A stretch of 64,000 nucleotides of DNA from Anisodus tanguticus (lineage: Eukaryota > Streptophyta > Magnoliopsida > Solanales > Solanaceae), in contig CM067559.1 in NCBI GenBank assembly GCA_034509755.1, positions 20,752,501-20,816,500 of the forward strand, written 5' to 3'. Within the stretch, counting starts at the first letter, position 1; every line of letters begins with the position of its first letter. Below are positions 10,319 through 22,119 of this stretch, piece by piece. The position numbers and the translations under genes were made by a program. The notes below the pieces were generated by a model. That model ran no database searches. It worked only from the letters and a program-made list of their open reading frames with translations, and was not told the DNA's origin.

Positions 10319-11822
10319 TCTAAGAAAGCCCGTGGACTTAAACTCCCAACTTGAACCGTTAAGTAGCTTGCCAAAGATGCCAACAACTCACCATCAACCT
10401 ACGGTTAAATGCCTCAAATGGGATGAAATGTGGAATAGAATGAATGGCATCACGTGAAGGTTTAAGAAGACAATATTTTATTTCGGCTTTGTATGTAGGT
10501 CTTGGCCGAAGACCATTTTGTTTCTTTTAGGTTATCTTTAGTTATTAGCTTAGCTACTAACTCTTCTTAGGACACATTTAATGAGTCATGTAATAGGAAG
10601 GAATGACTAAGCCTTGTAATAAGGTGACTAGGCCGAAAAGTCTTCCAAAAGGATGACTAGGCCGAGAGAGGGAGGACAAGATGGCAAGGACAATAATCAT
10701 CTAGAAGATGAGGCTTCCAAGAGGAGAATTCATCAACTAACTAGTTCATGTATTTGAATACATAGGAGACATCAAGATCGGCCTAGGGGAGATAAAGAGT
10801 TGGCCGAAAATAACTCACCAAGGCACATATGCAAAGAATGGAAGCTTCCAAACATATTCCAAGAAGTTGAGATTTATGAGAAGCCAAGTTCATTCATTCT
10901 TCTATATGGGAACCACAAAGAGGTGTGAAAAGATTGAATTCATCCTTGATCACCAACAAAGGCTGAAACATTTCCTATTTGTTCAAGTTGGCCGAGAGCA
11001 TCCTTGCTCTCCCACTTGTCCACACTTGGCCGTAGTTTGTGTCTTTAATTTGTCTTCTAGAAAGGACCATGTACTATTATAAATAGGACCCTTATGATAT
11101 TGTAAAAATCAGTTGTTGATGAATAGAAAAACTTGAATTTTACTCAAATACTAAAGTATTCAACTTGTGTGTTGTCTACCTTAGTTGGTCCTTGTGTGGG
11201 CCTTCGGTTCTTGTGTGAACCAACCCCAAGCCAACGGTCTATCTTAAGGTTACCAGTCACCCTCACTTTGTTTGTTCTCGGGCTTGTACTTAGAAACCCC
11301 GGTCAAGTCCTTGTACAATTGTCCAACTCTACTTGGTGTCAACTCGAGCATTAAAACCCTCGTGTCATTATCCTTATTTATATCGACCGTACAACACTTG
11401 GATTGTACCTCAAAAATCATGTTCATTCCTTGTGTCAACCACCTTATTTCTTTCACTACCACATCCCGCAACATTTAACAAACACCCTCACTAAAATCCA
11501 TCAACCGAAACCACCCATAACATCCCGTCCAAACCCGACAACCACAAACAGTCCACAAAACAACCCTTATCGAGACCTCACTATTTTAGCTAACTTCTGC
11601 CACCTTGCCACTATCAACACCACCCGCAACATACCCGGAACACCCCCGTAAAATTCCTTAACCCAACTCCACATAAATCTACCCAAAATAACTCCATAAT
11701 ACCACAATGCCCTGCAAAAACGTCCCACCCTAGAACACCATTTCAAGTCTATTTTCGCGTCAACTCGTTCTCTGCCAAACTCCGACTAACTCACCCTCAC
11801 ACACCCCTCCTTATATACATCA
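10319..11822 (+). repeat. 3' LTR of the nested gypsy element
   Basis: It matches the 5' LTR along its length apart from indels, for example a deletion in the 3' LTR around 11618 relative to about 7770-7800. It has no solo-LTR insertion and so shows the pre-insertion state of that site. It ends TATATACATCA before the duplication aataa. Confidence 0.85.
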
Positions 11823-11827
11823 AATAA

Positions 11828-13200
11828 AGGGAGTAATATACGGCAGAGTAGAACCTGGATCTATCAATGTGTACATATCAAGTGAAAAAATGGATAATAT
11901 ACTTGTAACCACGTTAGGAGACAACTCTAGATCCTGTCGACCCAACAATGCATGGATATGATTCTGTGTACCTTTCCCAGGAAGGCATATAGATTAAGAA
12001 GAAGAAGCTACAGATCTTGTCGACTGCGCTATACCACCTCTGCCTCTTATCGGATAGCTCCACATAATGTGATCGGGCTGTCCATAAGAATAATACAAAT
12101 CTAAACCCTGACGGCATTACCTAAAATAGGCTCTACCAAATCAATCACAATAAGGCATCAGAGGTCTTATCTTACTGGAATCCCTTCTATACTGCAGGCA
12201 TGATGCTCGTGAACTATAACCCTGACCAGAATAAATGGTCTGATCACGAGGCTGGCCCTAAAACTGTGGTGGTGCACTAGCTGCTAATAACATGGGCATC
12301 TAGGAAACTGTGTCCTAGACCTACCTCTAAATTCCCCTATGTCATCTGCAGACCGAGCCCATTTATATTGGCCATTATCCTATTCTAGATCAACCCGCTG
12401 CTACCTCTTACGATCCTCTAGATTTTGTATGTAAGCCTAAATACGGGTGATATCCATATTCGAATAAATAAGTCATATTACACTCATTAACCAAATGTGA
12501 CCCAAAACCATTAACAAACTGATGTACTCGATCGCTCATCTCAGTTACGATCATCGGAGCATACCTGGACAACGAATTAAACTGCCAGTTATACTCCCAT
12601 ACACTTATATTACCCTGCTCCACACGTAAAAACCTATCCTTCCTTGCTTATCGGAGTAAACTGGAAAAAAATGGTTGTGAGAAAACCTCAGAAAATTCCC
12701 TTCATCTTGCTGGTGGGGCACGGGGTCCCCAAGTCTATTCCGAAGTCTTTTACTAGGTCACAACAACATCTCACAACCTATAAGAAGCTAACTCCACTTA
12801 GTATCCATAACATGAATTTCCTGCAAAGTACACTTAACATGTCCAGAAAGTTTTATGGGTCCACATTCGAGTTTGATCTCGTGAATATCGGAGGATACAT
12901 GTTGATAAAATCCTGAACTCTCACATTAACTGCTTTATTCGAAGCACCAGTAGTCTTGTATTGGGACTGGGTGGCTACTAATCCGGTCAATAACTGAACA
13001 GCGCTCCGCATATCAAGGTCTTACTCAAGAGTAACCTAAGGAGGAACTGGAGATACATCAACTCCCCTATGCTCCTCTGGAGGTTGTGGGTGTTGAGTTC
13101 CAGAAATCCGAGATACAACCTCATCCAGGTACTCCTATTGCCCCGAATTAGCGGGTGGTACCTGATTGGCACCCTCTCCTGCCTCCACGTCTAATCTCCA
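11828..13200 (-). pseudogene. Gypsy gag and protease start (minus-strand chromovirus)
   Basis: Reading leftwards from a start near 13200, the broken gag shows a proline/glutamine-rich N-terminus with several stops. Next come an 'NPP-FT'-like block near 12.87 kb, 'SVWEYNWQFNSLSRYAP' (12.5-12.6 kb, the gag core motif) and a zinc-knuckle-like YYSYGQPDHIMWSYP near 12.1 kb in which the first two cysteines are tyrosines. The start of the protease, with 'TLIDPGSTLPYITP', abuts the insertion at 11828. It joins in frame with 3336 and below. Confidence 0.75.
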
Positions 13201-13422
13201 AATAGTCATCTATCGTCTATTCGTACGCATCGATGAAAATATAAACAAGATGAGGATTAGGAATTAAACACTTACGACTTGGATCTACCACACAATCTGG
13301 ATCAAGAAAGAAGGTAACCATCCTAAATGTCGTGTAGCCTCTTATTTATAAGTGTGGTGCACAACATACTCATAAATAATACTCTACAAGGCACAACTTA
13401 TACACTCCCTAGGACATATATT

Positions 13423-13436
13423 CTCTGATATCAAGT
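13423..13436 (-). other. Primer-binding site of the minus-strand gypsy
   Basis: On the minus strand ACTTGATATCAGAG follows directly after the LTR terminus GGTGTGACA. This is a tRNA-Met type site and fixes the element orientation. Confidence 0.7.
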
Positions 13437-13437
13437 T

Positions 13438-15066
13438 TGTCACACCCCTTTGGTGTGTGGTCAGCACCTGATGCCTGAAACGCCTGAGTGTACCACATAG
13501 ATATCACAACCTGTATGAGGAAACGTCTAGGCCGACAAGGCCTTAGAATAATAGTGTGACATAAGTCTGACAGAACAACCTGTGATATTAAACAACAACC
13601 CAATAGGTATATACATATAAAGGAGTCGATAAGGTTCTAACGATAGTACAACTAGTAATACGGCCAACAAGGCCATACAAAGACACATACACTAACCACC
13701 AGTCTGCAAGCCTCTAAGAGTACTAATATATATTATCGAGTTGGGACAGGGCCCTGACATACCAGAAATAACCATATACATAAGCAACAGTACCTACCGA
13801 CTCCATACGATAACTCTGTAGAAGTGGAGTGCGACTACCAGTAGCTGAGAGCAGATGCCCTACTGTGGAGGTACGTTAGTCTGTCTATTTGTACCTACAG
13901 GCATGAAACACATTGCCCCAGCAAGGGATATCAATATGAAAGATTGTACTAAATATGTAAGACAACTAAAACATATAATGAAAGATGATAATACAATAGA
14001 AGGGTATAGAAATCAACTTGAAACTCATAAAGGCCGTTGAGGGCATACAATTGACATAATCATGAATATATGCATGAAAGTAAAATCGGGCCACCCTATG
14101 GAGCCATATTATATAATATCAAGCCTCTCATGTTGAAAATCTCATCATAACATACCCGGCCATATAGGACTCATTAATAGCGAACCCAACTGCAGTGGTG
14201 TGCACATATAAGTGTCGTACCCGATCGACTATAGCCTGACTTGGTATCATAAAATAGATACATATATATAATGTATGAATGAATTCAGAAGACCAATAGG
14301 AACTAGGGCAGAGTGACATAGCACATCGTTATAGAACTAGATACAACAATCATTACAATCCAACCTAGAGCTCAAAATCAGTCAAACAATAAGGAATATC
14401 ATGAAGTGCTGAAAGTACTTTTGACAAGGGACAGATAAGATTCATTAAGAATTTCAAGAGCAAGAATGAATACACTTCTAATGTTTAAGGATAGCGTCGT
14501 TTAAGAAATGATTCATTTGTGTCTTTTTTACTAAGATCATGCCAAAAGGAAGGAATGATAAGCCTTACATACCTCGTCTCTTGGCCAACTCTAGCCTCAC
14601 AAAGCTTCGGATGCCTCATGAATGGTAACCTATGTAATAGAGGTAATTCTGATTAAAGATTGATAAGCTAAGATTTGACTCGTTATAACATTTCGTCGAA
14701 CACCTAATGTACATCAATCTTCATATCCCCATAACAATGGCAACAAGACATCTACACACCATTTCCAATTTTTTATAGCACCTTCTCCTCATTAACCAAT
14801 TGCCAACAAGATTTCATCACTCACATCAACTCCAAATCCAATCAAAACAGCCAAACAACAAGACAAATACACTTTCTACTAATTCAAATTCTAGTTTATA
14901 GTCTTTTCAATTCGAACAACTTATTCAACACTCAAATAAGATTAAGATCAATCAACAAGGTGTTAAACTTACCTTAGGAAGTATATACAACCCCACCTTG
15001 AGCTCAACTTGGATCACAACACTCCTTAACACCACTATAACACCATATAAGTGTAGTCTTCCACTC
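13438..15066 (-). repeat. 5' LTR of the minus-strand gypsy, truncated at its start
   Basis: On the plus strand it begins TGTCACACCCC and contains reversed versions of the same landmarks as the LTR at 18.53-23.26 kb (for example 'gttgggacagggccctgaca' near 13740). It breaks off near 15066 against integrase sequence of opposite strand, so its first few hundred bases (the real LTR start) are missing. Confidence 0.65.
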
Positions 15067-15067
15067 T

Positions 15068-15363
15068 GTTGTAAACCTTAGTATGACATTCCATCCACAT
15101 ACTGATGGTCAGATCGATCGCACTATCCAGCCATTTGAGGACATGTTGTAAGCTTATGTATTGGATTTCAAGGGTAGTTAGGATGATCATTTGCCTATTA
15201 TCGAGTTTGTGTATAATAATAGCTCTCATTCTGACATCAAGATGGCTTCGTATGAATACTTATATGGGCTGAAGTGTAGGTCCCCGATTGGCAAGTTTAA
15301 GGTGGGCGAAGCTGAGTTACTACGGCCTGATTTGGTACAGAAAGTGGATGATATGATCCTATG
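15068..15363 (+). pseudogene. Gypsy integrase catalytic core, first half
   Basis: The plus frame reads 'FHPHTDGQIDRTIQ', then 'LIEFVYNNS-SHSDIKMAS' type sequence (DDHLPIIEFVYNNS), 'YGLKCRSPIG', and F-VGEAELLRPDLV. These are the conserved blocks of a chromovirus integrase core after its second Asp. Stops are present (TAA near 15150, TAG near 15180). The frame ends at about 15363 and resumes at 17640. Confidence 0.8.
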
Positions 15364-15771
15364 AAGCTCATGGACAATTATGAGGTCTAATATTCATGAA
15401 GTAACTTGGCCTCAAATCAATGATGGTCTATGGAGAATTTGCACCATAGTTAAGGAGCTTCAAGAGGACTCAAGTGTGTATCTTCACGCTACACACTCAT
15501 GGATAATCAATGGTGAGCCTTTGAAGGCCATTGGAGACCCATGTGTAAGGATGGTCAAGTTATTGAAGATATCATGGAAGTATTTAAAGACCATCGAGTA
15601 CTCGCATATCAATCTATGGGAGATAGCATGGAGGATATGAGTTTTCTTGTACTATTTGTGCAAAGAGATGGTGAATATTCATGCAAAAAGGCTATCATTT
15701 AAATTTAAGTCATCATCCATAAAGAAGACTAAAGAAGGCCCTTATATAATTAATAGTATAATTATAATAGC
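15364..15771 (+). other. Unassigned insert segment with an 86-aa frame
   Basis: This lies between the broken integrase and the left direct repeat of the small element. The plus frame 15380-15640 (starting MRSNIHEVTWPQIND) is open for 86 codons but shows no domain I know. It could be part of the insertion or an older insertion of its own. Confidence 0.4.
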
Positions 15772-17636
15772 TTTGGTAGTCTTCTTAGCTTAGTAGTATA
15801 AATATTACCTTTGTTATTTCACTATATAGTTTTGATGAATATTGAATGAGAGTGATTCTCTAGTATCTAGGTTGTAGAGTTAGTGTAGTGCTCCTAGTTA
15901 GTGTAGGGATTAGTACAGGATTAGTCTTTAATCTCTTCAATTGAACATTTCTTTGAATCTATCCAAGTTGGTAATTCAAACATGAGTTCAAATCTCTTTT
16001 CCCTTGAATTGTGATCATTTACTTGATTTTAATCCCTTCTTTTTTCAATTCTCATCTCTAATTCTTCTATCAACTCTATCTTACTTTATGTTGTTTAATC
16101 CGCATTTCTCCCAAGTCAATTCAAATCATTTATTATCATATCATTTGTATCAACTCTATCTGTAACTTGTATCATTTGTCTCTACAATTCTTAATCCTAG
16201 GTTCTTCATATTTTTTTAAAAAAATAAAAAAATCTGAAAATTTGAAAAATATTTCCAAAAATTTAGTTTATTTTTGGATTTGAGAGTTTTTGTTAATAGA
16301 TTTGAGTTTCCGAGAGGTTGAATCTATCTCATACTAATGTTTCAAGCAATTTGGAGGTATTTTGAGTCCATCGCCATTGAAGGACATTCAATCTCGAAGA
16401 ATTTGAAGTTGTGTCTTGAAGATTAAGTAACAATTGAAGCTCCAAAGTTATTGGGCTTTGATTATCTAGTTATAGAGGTTCAAGATTCAAAATTTCAAAT
16501 GATTTGGAGGTGCTTTAGGTCAAGTCACCATTGAAGGACCTTCACGCTTTGAAGAACATCAAGTGGGTCTTTGAAATTTAGAGTGCAATTGATTTTAAAA
16601 ATCATTGGGCTTTGTTCTCTACATCAAGGAGATGCTAGATCTGAAATTTGAAGTTATTCAGATGTGATTTGGGCATAGATGAATATATGAATGTTCTTGG
16701 TGTTCTTGAGGATCTTCAAATAATCTTGAGAAAGAAGGTGCCAAAAAATAAGGTTTGATCCAAAAAATTTAACTCCAAGTTGAGAAAAGTATTTTTTTTC
16801 GAAAGGCGTAGTTATTGATTGAGGTGGGCCCAAAGATATCCCAAGTTCAGAAAATACCATTCTCTATCTATATTTTGCGGAAATAACAACTTATATTCAG
16901 ATTTGGCAAAACTAACAACTTTTTCTCATTAGCTAATTTCCAGTCCATTTAAAATATAGCCTTCTCCATATTAATTTTTGTCTTGTCTTGTTAGTTCTAG
17001 CTATTCATTAAGTATTTGTTCCATACTTTTTTAGTCTAGTTTTGTGTCCATATTTTTATTTCATGCCAATTCTTTTTATGTTTTTTTTTTCATTTTATTT
17101 CGTTGATACTTCTTTGGCTCTTGTCCGTTGCTATTACTTGTCCGTTTCTTGATGTCATAAAACTTCCACTGTGAACCGATGCTTGGATACTACTAGGGGA
17201 TGATTTGAAATTGAAGGTTCTTGATGAACTTAAGGAATAGTCCATTGAGAGGGAAAAGGCAAGAGTGTTGGGTGCAATAGAGTGTAGTAGATTTGGTAGT
17301 CTTCTTAGCTTAGTAGTATAAATACTACATTTGTTATTTTATTATGTAGTTTTGATGAATATTGGATGAGGGTGATTCTCTAATATCTAGGTTGTAGAGT
17401 TAGTGTAGTATTCCTAGTAATTGTTGGGATTAGTGTAGGATTAGTCCTTAATATCTTCAATTGAATCTCTTTTTGAATCTATCCAAATTGGTAATTCAAG
17501 CATGAATTCAAGTCTCTTCTCCCTTTGATTGTGATCATTCACTTGATTTCAATCTCTTCTTTCTTCTATCTCATCTCTAATTCTTCTAATACTTTGTGTC
17601 GTTTAATTTAGTAATTCTCCCAAGTCGATTCATATC
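15772..17636 (+). mobile_element. Small element with about 350-bp direct repeats (TRIM/LARD-like)
   Basis: The sequence at 15772-16127 recurs at 17292-17636 with high similarity. Both copies start 'tttggtagtcttcttagctt' and contain a TATA-like 'agtataaata-ta' and a conserved 'ttctc-agtatctaggttgtag' type block. They end in 'ctcccaagtc-attca-atc'. The 1.16-kb interior has no coding capacity. Inside it, two diverged tandem units of about 190 bp (about 16340-16700) share 'atttggaggt-ttt' and 'ccattgaaggac-ttca'. The whole interrupts the integrase frame. I cannot define the target duplication. Confidence 0.65.
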
Positions 17637-17639
17637 GGG

Positions 17640-18160
17640 AAAATGTTAAATTGATTCAGGAGCGACTATTGACATAGTAGACAGAAGTCTTATTCAGATG
17701 TACGGTGCCGAGATTTAAAGTTTTTCATTGGCGATTGGATATTCCTGAAGGTTTCTCCTATTAAGGGCGTAATGAGATTTGACAAAAAGGAAAAGCTTAG
17801 CCTCAAGTAGTCGGGCCATATAGCATTGTCCGGAGAATATGTCGATTGGCGTATGATCTTGAGTTACCTCCTGAGTTAGATTAAGTCAATTTGGTTTTCC
17901 ATGTGTTGATGTTACGAAATGTATAGGAGACCCTTCTCGTATCACGCTTGTAGAAGATGTTCAAGTTACAGAGGATATGTCTTATGAGGAGATTTTGATT
18001 GCTATCTTAGATCGCCATGTCTGGAAGTTACGAACTAAAGAGATGGCCTCCGTTAAGGCGTTGTGGAGAAATAACAATGTATAGGGGATGACATGGGAGG
18101 CTGAAGAAGATAGGAACACTAGATATCCTCACCTATTCCAAATAGAAGGTTTACAACAAT
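17640..18160 (+). pseudogene. Gypsy integrase C-terminus and chromodomain-like tail
   Basis: This continues the integrase broken at 15363. It shows 'LIQERLLT', broken GDWVFLKVSP and VMRFGKKGKLSP-like text, 'RRICRLAYDLELPPELD', then 'VFHVLMLRNV' and SYEEILIAILDRHVWKLR, 'EMASVKALWRNN'. It ends with the chromodomain-type WEAEEDRNTRYPHLF. Several stops and a frameshift are present. The order and spacing match chromoviruses of the Tekay/Del type. Confidence 0.8.
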
Positions 18161-18518
18161 AATTGTGCGATACGTTCCTTTTACTTATACTCTAAATGGT
18201 GAACTTATCTTATGTAAGTTTAGGTTATTATCTTAGCAAGAATGTAGTAGACGCAGCCCAGGCCACAAGTTCAAATATTTGAGTTGAGTCGTAGCTTATA
18301 AGGTGGATCTTGTGACTTGAAAATGGTCGTGTGAGGCCGATATAATGTTGTATGATGTGTTGTATGGCCCTGTGAAGCATGTGTTTTATTTTTTGGTTGT
18401 GTGATAGGTTTCGGATAGTCCTATTTACAAAGGAAACTCTGCATAAATTTTTGTAGAACCCCGAGAGTTAGTTTTCACCAATACGTTGCCCCAACATTTG
18501 AGGATGAATATTTTTAAC
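18161..18518 (+). other. 3' untranslated interior of the plus-strand gypsy
   Basis: Between the integrase end and the polypurine tract. No open frame or other element was seen. Confidence 0.5.
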
Positions 18519-18528
18519 GGAGGGAGGA
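18519..18528 (+). other. Polypurine tract
   Basis: GGAGGGAGGA lies immediately before the LTR terminus TGTTACACCCC. This is the plus-strand primer site of the element and fixes its orientation as plus. Confidence 0.75.
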
Positions 18529-19894
18529 TGTTACACCCCATATTTTCATGCTAGTATGCATCATAAGTAAAGTAATGTAAGCTTGGGGAGGTTAAGATCC
18601 CTCTATAAGGTTAATGAAGGTTTCAAACAAGTGTAAGTTAGTATTGTAAGGTTTGGAGGTTAAACAAATCGAATGAAATAAGTTCGTCAAAAAGTCAGAT
18701 TGGAGGATCAATTTCACAGATCGTGAAAGTGATTCATGGCCCGGGAAATGGTGGTGGCTCCACCATAAATCACATCCAGAAGCTGAAATTTGAGGAGTGG
18801 TTTCATGGTTTAGACAGCCTGTGAATAAATTCTACGGGGCGTGAATTGCACCATGAATTTGAGGCGGTCCATCCTTATCCAAATATATATATATATTTAT
18901 AAAGTGGTGCCTCTTTCATTTTTGGTCATTTTTGTCTAGACGTGACCCTAAATCACTCTTAAACTCTCTCCAAGCATACTCCCATGGTGCAAGACTAAGT
19001 CTAAGGCCAAACTACCCAAATCTAACGTCAAACGTCCTATGGTGCTAGCGAAAAGTACTTCTATTGCATTGGTGTTGCGTTGGGTATTTCATTAAGTTGA
19101 AGAAAACTTTGGTTAAGGGTATTCTTGTTGTTTAAGGTAAGATTTTCCTTCTCCTCCTTGTACTTGACCATGTCTAAGTCTTAGCTAAGTTCTTTGGATG
19201 AGAAAGTGTGGGATAACACTCGGAAGTTGTATATGATGTTGCTTTGTCTCGTTGGGCTGGTTGATGATGTTTTATGATGGTTATAAGGCAGAAAATGATA
19301 TGAATATGCTTGTATATATATGCTGGACATGTTGGTTGTGTTGTAAGTTAAGAGAAAGGTGGGGAAAGAGTTGGTTGTTGGTTACAGACCGAGCTTGACG
19401 CTCGTTGTGTCGGTCTTTTATATTTCATGTTATAAGAGTTATCCTTAATTGTATTGTATCCTCCTCTTATTGATAAGAAACATATGATGGCATGTTAGTT
19501 TTATAACGATATTCGGAGGTGTAACGACCTTATGTCACTCTGACAAGTTCAGAACGTTCTATCATGATCCTCATGCATATATATATACAACAACAACATA
19601 CCCAGTGAAATCACACAATGTGGGGTCTGGAGGGGGTAGAGTGTACGCAAACCTTACCCCTACCAAGGTAAGGAGGTTGTTTCTGAAAGACCCTCAGCTC
19701 AAGAGAAAGCATAGAAAAAGCTCAGATAAGGACAAAATTCAAAGCAGTATGAAAATGAAAATAACGGAAGCGTCTAAGCCAAGATAAAGCAATTTTAAAA
19801 AGGGAAATTAGCTACCACAGATAAAATAGGATAATCGAAGTATAAGAAATACATATAGTAGCAGAAATCAAATCACACGAAACTATAGAGCAAT

Positions 19895-20030
19895 ACTCAA
19901 CAACATCAACATACCTAGTGTAATCCCCACAAGTGGGGTCTGGGAGGGTAGGATGTACACATATCTTACCTCTACCTTTGTGGGGGTAAAAAGGTTATTT
20001 TCGATAGAGCAATACTACAACTAGTAATAT
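19895..20030 (-). repeat. Second LINE/SINE-type tail inside the LINE 3' UTR
   Basis: A second copy of the terminal motif (plus: caacaacatcaacataccta, then cccacaagtggggtctggga) lies 300 bp inside the LINE end. The first copy is at 19588-19720. The LINE family ends in one such tail, so the inner copy looks like an independent short insertion of the same tail. Confidence 0.55.
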
Positions 20031-20120
20031 GAAAGGATAAGAGAGACTACCTACTAGTGTTCTACCCTAATCTGAGTCCTCCTATCTAAGGTCATGTCCT
20101 AGGTAAGCTATAACTGTGTC

Positions 20121-22119
20121 ATGTCCTGTCTAATCACCTATCCTCAATACTTCTTCGGTCTACCCCTACCTCTCCTAAAACCGTCCATTGCCAACCTCTC
20201 ACACCTCCGCACTAGGGCATCTGTGTCTCTCATCTTCACATGCCCAAACCATCTTAGTCTCGCTTCCTGCATCTTGTCCTCTAATAAGGCCACTCCCACC
20301 TTGTCCTAGATAACCTAATTCCTAATAATGTCTCTCCTACTATTCCTACACATCCATCGCAACATTCTCATATTCGCAACTTTCATCTTTTAAACGTGAG
20401 AGATCTTAACTGGCCAACACTCCGCTCCATACAACGTAGTCCGTCTAACCACCATTTTGTAGAACTTTCCCTTAAGTTTTGGTAACACTTTCTTATCACA
20501 TAGCACTCCGAAAATGAGCCTTCATTTCATCCACCTTGCACCAATACGATATGTGACATCATCATTAATCTACCTCTTGCCTTGTATAATAGACCCAAGG
20601 TACTTGAAACTACTTTTCTTTTGTATGGCCTGGGTACCAAGCCTCACTTCCACGCCAGCTTCATGTGGTGCATCACTGAACTTGCACTCCAAGTACTCTG
20701 TCGTGGTCCTACTCAACTTGAACCCTTTAGACTCTAGAGTTTGTCTCCAACCCTCTAGCTTAGCATTAACTCCACTGCGAGTCTCATTAATCAAGACTAT
20801 GTTATCCACAAATAGAATACACCTTAGAACCTCACCTTGAATTTGATGCGTCAATCCATCCATCACCAAGATAAATAAAACGGGCTATGAGCTAATCTTT
20901 CATGCATCATCATCACAACTAGGAGGTCCTCTAAGTCTCTTCCTACTGTCCTTACCCTTGATTTTGGCTCCATCATACATATCCTTGATCTTTCTAATGT
21001 ATGCCACATGTATACCTCTAGCCTCCAAGCATCTCCATAGAACCTCCCTTGGAACTTTGTCGTAAGCCTTTTCTAGGTCGATGAATACCATTTGTAAGTC
21101 TCTCTTCCCATCCATATACTGCTCCACTAGTCTCCTTACAAGATGAATGACTTATGTAGTTGAGCACCCCTAGTATGAATTCGAGAATTGGTTCTCAGAA
21201 ATAGGCACGCCTCTCTTCACCCCATCTCCACCACCATTTCCCACACTTTCATATTATGGCTTAGCAGCTTGATACCTCTATAGTTGTTGCAACTCTGGAT
21301 ATCACCATTGTTCTTGTATAAAGGAATCATTACACTCAACCTCCATTATTTGGGCATCCTACTCGTCTTAAAGATGACATTAAATAATATAGTCAGCCAC
21401 TCTAAACCTGCCGTGCATGTGCTCTTCCAAAATTCCTCAGGAATCTAGTCAGGCCCGGTCGCTCTTCCCCTGCACATCCTACGAATAACACCCTTAATCT
21501 CCTCAACCTTAATACTCATACAATACCTAAAATTGCAACGCTTCTCGAAATTCTCCGAATCTCCCAACACAATGGCTTTGTCCCATTCGTCGTTCAAGAG
21601 TTTATGAAAGTATGACTACCATATCCGTCTAATGAGAGCTTTCTCTACCAATACTTTTCCATTATCATCCTTGATGCACTTTACTTGATCCAAATCATGT
21701 GCCCTCCTCTCCCTCACCTTGTCTAGCTTGAACAACTTCTTATCCCCGTCTTTGTCTTCTAGTTCTACATATAGTCGTTCAAAAGCTACCATTTTTGTCG
21801 TCAAAACCGCCAACATCGCCTCATTTCTCACCATCTTATATAGTTCCTTATTTGTCTACTTCTCCACATCATCCTTGCTTTCTACTAACTTCGCATATGC
21901 CACATTCCTTTCTTCTACATTTCCTTGAATTTCTCCAATCCACCGCCAATCCCCTCGATGCCGACCACGGATACCTCTCGAGACCCTCAGCACCTCCCTG
22001 GCTACTACCCTAATGCAACTGACCATCATATCCCACATACTGGTCGCATCTCTACTACTCTGCCAAGCCTCCATAGCCATCAATTTCTCCCCCATCTCCA
22101 GGGCACTAGTCATGGTCAA
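20121..22119 (-). pseudogene. RTE-type reverse transcriptase, broken
   Basis: In order on the minus strand: an N-terminal linker region (22119-21616, with 'DWRWIGEIQGNVEERNVAY' and 'VRERRAHDLDQVKCI'), then RT motifs 'LQMVFIDLEKAYDKVPRE' with 'VLWRCLEARGIHVAYIRKIK' (21127-20930). Next are 'MDGLTHQIQGEVLRCILF' with VDNIVLINETRSGVN, then 'LESKGFKLSRTTTEYLECKF' (20869-20570). A C-terminal 'RRGRGRPKKY' follows near 20.15 kb. The catalytic box reads FVDN where the family has FADD, and the stretch between DMYDGAK and MDGLTH is deleted or scrambled. It cannot be active. Confidence 0.85.

Larger units (their letters stand above)
3337..11822 (+). mobile_element. Nested Ty3/gypsy retrotransposon, degenerate
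   Basis: Two related direct repeats (3337-8000 with a nested insertion, and 10319-11822) bracket a 2.3-kb interior. The LTR ends are TG...CA. A 13-nt match to the initiator tRNA-Met primer site, ttgatatcagagc, lies two bases after the 5' LTR. The interior keeps a protease and pieces of RT, all decayed; I find no RNase H or integrase. It inserted into the protease gene of the minus-strand gypsy element. The 3' LTR begins TC and not TG, presumably a point change. Confidence 0.85.

Noticed and set aside
20514..20840. 108-aa plus-strand frame
   Set aside because: It is the antisense of the LINE reverse transcriptase region, which reads clearly on the minus strand.
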